Assembly: GCA_017871115.1 (NCBI GenBank)
Contig: JAFCIZ010000008.1
Location: forward strand, 310,001-374,000
Length of the DNA: 64,000 bases
Direction of reading: 5' to 3'
Source of the DNA: Cunninghamella blakesleeana
Lineage: Eukaryota; Mucoromycota; Mucoromycetes; Mucorales; Cunninghamellaceae
Shown: piece by piece, positions 60,183 to 64,000 of the stretch
Position numbering within the stretch: the stretch's first letter is position 1
Layout: every line of letters begins with the position of its first letter
The notes under the pieces: model-generated
What the model saw: the letters and a program-made list of their open reading frames with translations, nothing else
What the model was told of the DNA's origin: nothing
Databases searched by the model: none
Program-made: the position numbers and the translations under genes

Positions 60183-60479
60183 ATGTATACTTTAACAGCA
60201 ACTTATAAGAATAATCAGAAAACGCATACACTAGAATCAACTGGAAAAGGAGAATCATTAAATTCATTAGTTAATGCCATCACTTTGTTAAAAGCCGATC
60301 TAAATCAACATTTAACAACTGTCATACACGATTCAAATGAAACAAACGAAATACCTATTGATGAAGATCATGCTGAAGATGAAGAAGAAGAAGAGGATGA
60401 ATCAATGGAAGGAACTACTTCTCTTGTAGCTGAAGAAGACAAAGTACCAATTTCAAAAAAACAAAAATTATCACCCTAA
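60183..60479 (+). CDS. GON7-like small protein (EKC/KEOPS subunit candidate)
   Basis: Single exon, 98 residues. The N-terminal half (MYTLTATYKNNQKTHTLES, then LNSLVNAITLLKADLNQHLT) has a strand followed by an amphipathic helix. The second half is highly acidic (runs of Asp/Glu) and ends with the basic patch ISKKQKLSP. This order, including a short KRPK-like basic end after the acidic stretch, resembles GON7, the small partly disordered subunit of the KEOPS complex that makes t6A on tRNA. The yeast Gon7 pattern of a beta strand plus a helix ending in N..LT also fits. The similarity is short and of low complexity, so the call is tentative; a random acidic microprotein is the alternative. Confidence 0.5.
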   Translation: MYTLTATYKNNQKTHTLESTGKGESLNSLVNAITLLKADLNQHLTTVIHDSNETNEIPIDEDHAEDEEEEEDESMEGTTSLVAEEDKVPISKKQKLSP

Positions 60480-60803
60480 ATATATAAATATTTACCAATT
60501 TAAATAGAAGAACTTATGTACAAAAATAACAAAATAGTGGTAATAATAATAATAAAATAAAAAAACAATTGTAAATACATTTATATATAATATATAAAGA
60601 ATAGAAATTCGCTTCACTGATATATTTTTATTATTATATTATATACTATTTTTATTTATAAAAAAAATAAAAAATAAAAAATAAAAAATAAAAAAGAAAT
60701 CATATTAAAATAGTACTTAAATAAAAGGAAATGTATTTTACAAAAGGAAAAAATAAATAAATAAATAATCATAATAATAATTTGGTTGAATAATAATAAT
60801 AAT

Positions 60804-60848
<45 letters not shown>

Positions 60849-60931
60849 TACAATTATAATTTATAAATAAAGAATAATAAAAGGAAAGGAAAGGGAAAGG
60901 AGAGGGGAGTTAAATAAATAAAGAAAATAAA
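60480..60931. other. Convergent intergenic region with (TAA)n
   Basis: About 450 bp between the GON7-like and kelch 3' ends. Contains a long (TAA)n microsatellite and A-rich blocks. A minus ORF here (60656-60853) is poly-Leu read from the microsatellite and is not a gene. Confidence 0.65.
60791..60843. repeat. (TAA)n microsatellite
   Basis: Roughly 17 TAA units with one interruption near 60802-60807. A second, shorter TAA array lies at about 63152-63184 in the 5' part of the kelch gene. Confidence 0.9.
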
Positions 60932-61388
60932 TTATACATCAATATCAAAATTAGTAATTTGGGGTAAATAGGCACAAGAACTAAGTTCCAGAGAATAAAG
61001 ATCATCAAATACATTACTACCATCATATCCACCAAGTATAAATAATCGAGAATCATGTAATACAGCTGTATGATAACCACGAGCTAATGGGGGTGTACCA
61101 TATATTTTTCTTGTTTCCCATGACATGGTTACTATAATATATATATATATATATATATTTAGTTTAGAAATAATCCTTCACAATAAATAATTATAATTCA
61201 TTCATTTTCTTATTTTTCTTCTTCTTTTTACCTAAATTTAAAAGCAAGACATCATTTGTATATCTAACACCATCATGACCACCAATAACAAAAAGATAAG
61301 ACCCAATTTGAGTAGCTGTATGAGATAGACGAGAAATAGATCTATCCAATTCCACTTGAATCCATTTATTTATAGCTAATAAAAAAAA

Positions 61389-61433
<45 letters not shown>

Positions 61434-63154
61434 TTAATATTCTTTATCATCCTTTAATACTATTCATAAAATAAAATAAATCAATAAAGTATAAACTTAC
61501 ATAAATCCAAAATATAAACATCACTAAAACAATCATGACCATCACTTCCACCATATATGACCAATTTGTCTTTTACTAAATTCCCAGTATGATACCCACG
61601 AGCAAAAGGAGCTGTACCTTCAGGTATCACTTTACTCCATGCTAATTCATTTGGATCAGATATATCAAGCATGAATACATCAGATAAAGCTTCTGTTCCA
61701 TTACCACCACCAACAATTACTATTTTATTATTCCATAAACATGTTACATGAGCACGTCGAGGCGATATGATATCCCCTTTTATTTGAGGTTTTGTCCATG
61801 TCAACGTATCTATTATTGTTTTAAATATAAAGAAAAGGAGAAAAATACAATAACCAGGTTAATATGATATATTTATATCGTTAAAAAACCCTTTCCCACT
61901 TTTTTTAATAGTGAATACTTACCAACATTTAATATATACAATTCATTATAATATTTTGGACCATCACCACCGCCAAATACATATAAGTAAGACGCCTTTT
62001 GTTTTCCTTCTAATACCTCTACAACATTACAAGAATGAGCACGACAAGGAGGAGGACAATCGCCAAAAGTACGAGGTCTTGACCATGTTAAAGTATCTAT
62101 TGGTTAAAATAAATAATTAAAGAATAAAAAGAGGTATATTTCTATTATTATATAAATTTAACCTTTATTTTTTTTTTTATTTTTTTTATTACCCATATCT
62201 AATATGTATAAATGGCTAAAAGTGGTCTTTTGATTACATCCACCAAATACATACATCATTTCCCCAATCATATTTGCAGTATGGGCACGTAAAGGTTTAG
62301 AAGGCACTCTACCATAAGTAATTGTACGAGACCAATACATCCCAGCTGCAGGAGCAGGTGGATTAGAAGCAATCGTAGATGAGGATAATTCAATGGCCGC
62401 TGCAGCATGATCAGTTAATTGATAATTTGATCTTTTTGATGAAGAATTTGGTTTATGAAATGTACTAGACGATGGCATGTGTCTTAAATGTGAAGAAGAA
62501 TTTATTTTTGAATTATTATTATTAAGTGGATGATGAGTATGGTGAGCATGAATTTGTGGTGAAGTAGAAGACGAACCTGTTGTCGACTTTTGATTGGTAA
62601 GATGAATAGGTTGAGGTATAGGTGAAGTAGCATTTTCTTTAGTATACCTAGGTCTTTCAATGGATACTTGTGATGATGCTAATATATTATAAATATTCAT
62701 GTAAAAATAATGGGTAGCATTGCATTAATATATGCTATTTATCCATACCCTAATATACTTTTTTTTTTAAAAAAAAAAAACACGCTTTCATTTTCCCTAT
62801 CATTTTTCTTTTTTTCACTCCTGTTATACATATATTTATATATATATATTCACCTTTTTAATAGTTTAGCCATAAAAGTAAATAATAATATTAATAATAA
62901 AAGAAAAAAAACTTACTTTGCAAAGAAATAGAAGAAGTTGGATATTGAAGTTGGCGACGAGTTGGATCCATTGAATTTGATAATTGACGTGTAGGAGTAT
63001 TACTTTCTAAGGTCATAGTTGAAGATAAAGGTGTATTGGTAGAAGGATAGCGAGAGTTGGATCTATTATAATATTCTTCATCTAAAGGCGATTCATCTAA
63101 TGGTAAAGTGGGTGATTCAGGTCTATCTGCCATGCTTAAATAATGATAATAGTA

Positions 63155-63187
<33 letters not shown>

Positions 63188-63475
63188 GGTATGTTTTATA
63201 TATAACAAGAGTGGTATCCAATAAGTGTTGTAATTAAAAAAGCCCGTATATAAAAAGATTTACAAATATATATATATACAATATAAAAAGAGTAAAGAAT
63301 AAAAAAAGAAAAAGAGAAACGTGAGCGATTTCTATATCAAGAAGAGTTGTTGTTTAAAGCATGGACTATATCTTTTCTCTCTTTACCTTTCATTGCTTAT
63401 AAAACTTGAACTTTCAGTAGACTGATTAAATGAGACTAATGAAGGTCGAATATTAGTCGAATACTTTATTGACAT
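60932..63475 (-). CDS. Intracellular kelch-repeat protein
   Basis: Seven-exon model: 63475-63387, 63134-62917, 62678-62193, 62096-61923, 61809-61501, 61375-61232 and 61131-60932, 539 residues. Exon 1 (MSIKYSTNIRPSLVSF...) is inferred: its GTAAAG donor and the TTTAAG acceptor before MADRPESP keep frame; a start at 63133 (509 residues) is equally consistent. The first ~190 residues are Ser/Pro/His/Asn-rich. Six kelch blades follow, each with the GG doublet and a following Tyr/Asp: MMYVFGGCNQ, LYVFGGGDG, IVIVGGGNG, LVIYGGSDG, LFVIGGHDG and LFILGGYDG. The propeller resembles fungal Tea1/Ral2-like or LZTR1-type kelch modules. No signal peptide or TM, no BTB or coiled coil. Likely a scaffold; partner unknown. 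Intron positions coincide with blade boundaries. Confidence 0.85.
61395..61429. repeat. (AT)n microsatellite in an intron
   Basis: About 17 AT dinucleotides inside a kelch-gene intron. Comparable (AT)n tracts occur near 57554-57585 (intron of the SUZ gene), 5421-5450 (acyltransferase intron) and 3852-3884. Confidence 0.9.
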
Positions 63476-64000
63476 TATTATTGTCTATAAAAAGTAAACG
63501 AAAGTTTTAAAATAATAAAAAAAAAAAGTGAAAGAAAGAGAAAAAAAATCGAGGATGGAAAAAAAAAATGAATATAACCTTAATTTTTTTTTTAAAAAAA
63601 GGTTTAAATCTCAGCTTTTTATTTTAACCCAGAACTTAAAAACAAAGTTGTAAAAATATTCATTAAATATAATGATTCTTTATACTAAAATAATAACAAT
63701 GATATTAATAAAATAATATCGTAATGTTAATAAAAAAGGAAGAAACTAATTATTTGCTCCATTAATGTAACAAAAAATACCTAACTATGCACTAAAAATA
63801 TAAACATCTTTAGTAATACAAGTTAAAAGAGAGAAAAACTATATGCACTCTATTGTAGATCACTCATTTTTTTTTGAAAAAAGAAAAAATCGTTATCTAT
63901 TTAATTTAATAAAACAGCCCCTAATATGATCTGATTTTTTCACTCTATAGTTTTTCTTTTTCTTTTTTTTGTCGTATCAATAAATTGTATTATCATCCTT
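63476..64000. other. Upstream flank of the kelch gene
   Basis: About 525 bp to the window edge, expected to hold the kelch promoter. A/T-rich with purine runs near 63520-63550; no coding sequence seen. Confidence 0.55.

Noticed and set aside
62891..63208. Extension of the kelch protein upstream of MADRPESP with a poly-Tyr segment
   Set aside because: The Tyr run is the translation of a (TAA)n microsatellite in the presumed intron or 5' UTR. A spliced first exon at 63475-63387, or a start at 63133, explains the region better.
1..64000. tRNA, rRNA and spliceosomal RNA genes
   Set aside because: I looked for GGTTCRANNCC-type B boxes and GC-richer clover-leaf segments on both strands and found none convincing; a covariance-model search would be decisive.

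Overview
This is a nuclear window from an AT-rich, intron-dense eukaryote, very probably a fungus. The fungal signature is a clear sterol C-22 desaturase of the CYP61/ERG5 family, plus a Vps1-type dynamin and SCT1/GPT2-like acyltransferase. The extreme AT bias, short introns (mostly about 60-150 bp, GTAAGT/GTAAAT donors and TATAG/TTTAG acceptors), N/Q/S homopolymer-rich proteins and gene content point to an early-diverging lineage, most likely Mucoromycota. The anaerobic Neocallimastigomycota are equally AT-rich but are unlikely, because the window encodes sterol synthesis and several mitochondrial proteins. The lineage is an inference from reading. Exon models were built by hand by requiring GT/AG boundaries, phase continuity and family similarity.

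Layout. 1-6.2 kb: dynamin VPS1 (minus, runs off the left edge), a low-complexity orphan, and an ER acyltransferase. 7-14 kb, plus strand: ribosomal protein eS27, the GPI-transamidase subunit PIG-U/GAB1, proteasome alpha6 (PRE5) and import-motor J-protein PAM18. 14-18.3 kb, minus: DEAD-box helicase DBP8 and an RGG-tailed protein. 19.2-22.2 kb, plus: a mitochondrial-looking NMP-kinase-like protein and an Rpr2/Rpp21-type zinc-ribbon protein. 23.5-27.8 kb, minus: a 1001-residue kinase with the order calponin-homology domain, Ser/Thr kinase, C1 zinc finger. 28.4-33.3 kb: divergent eIF3l and V-ATPase subunit C (VMA5). 33.3-37.2 kb: a gene-poor stretch with an orphan gene next to a degenerate dispersed repeat. 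37.2-41.1 kb: MIX17 (twin CX9C), a 41-residue IF1-like protein and ERG5. 41.1-45.3 kb: a gene desert with a decayed tandem repeat of roughly 155-bp units and a decayed coding sequence. 45.3-53.4 kb: TIM10, a four-TM protein, a JmjC protein with zinc fingers, and an orphan with a predicted PD-(D/E)XK nuclease-like core. 54-63.5 kb: a secreted/TM kelch protein, an SZRD1-like SUZ protein, mitochondrial SSB (RIM1), a GON7-like protein and an intracellular kelch protein.

The genes are housekeeping loci in no operon-like order. The mitochondrial theme (PAM18, TIM10, MIX17, RIM1, IF1-like, NMP-kinase-like) is noticeable but looks coincidental. The most unusual items are the CH-kinase-C1 protein, the PD-(D/E)XK-like orphan, the decayed tandem array, the two-copy dispersed repeat, AUG-only first exons, and the exon-per-blade structure of the second kelch gene. 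No tRNA, rRNA or intact transposon was recognised.
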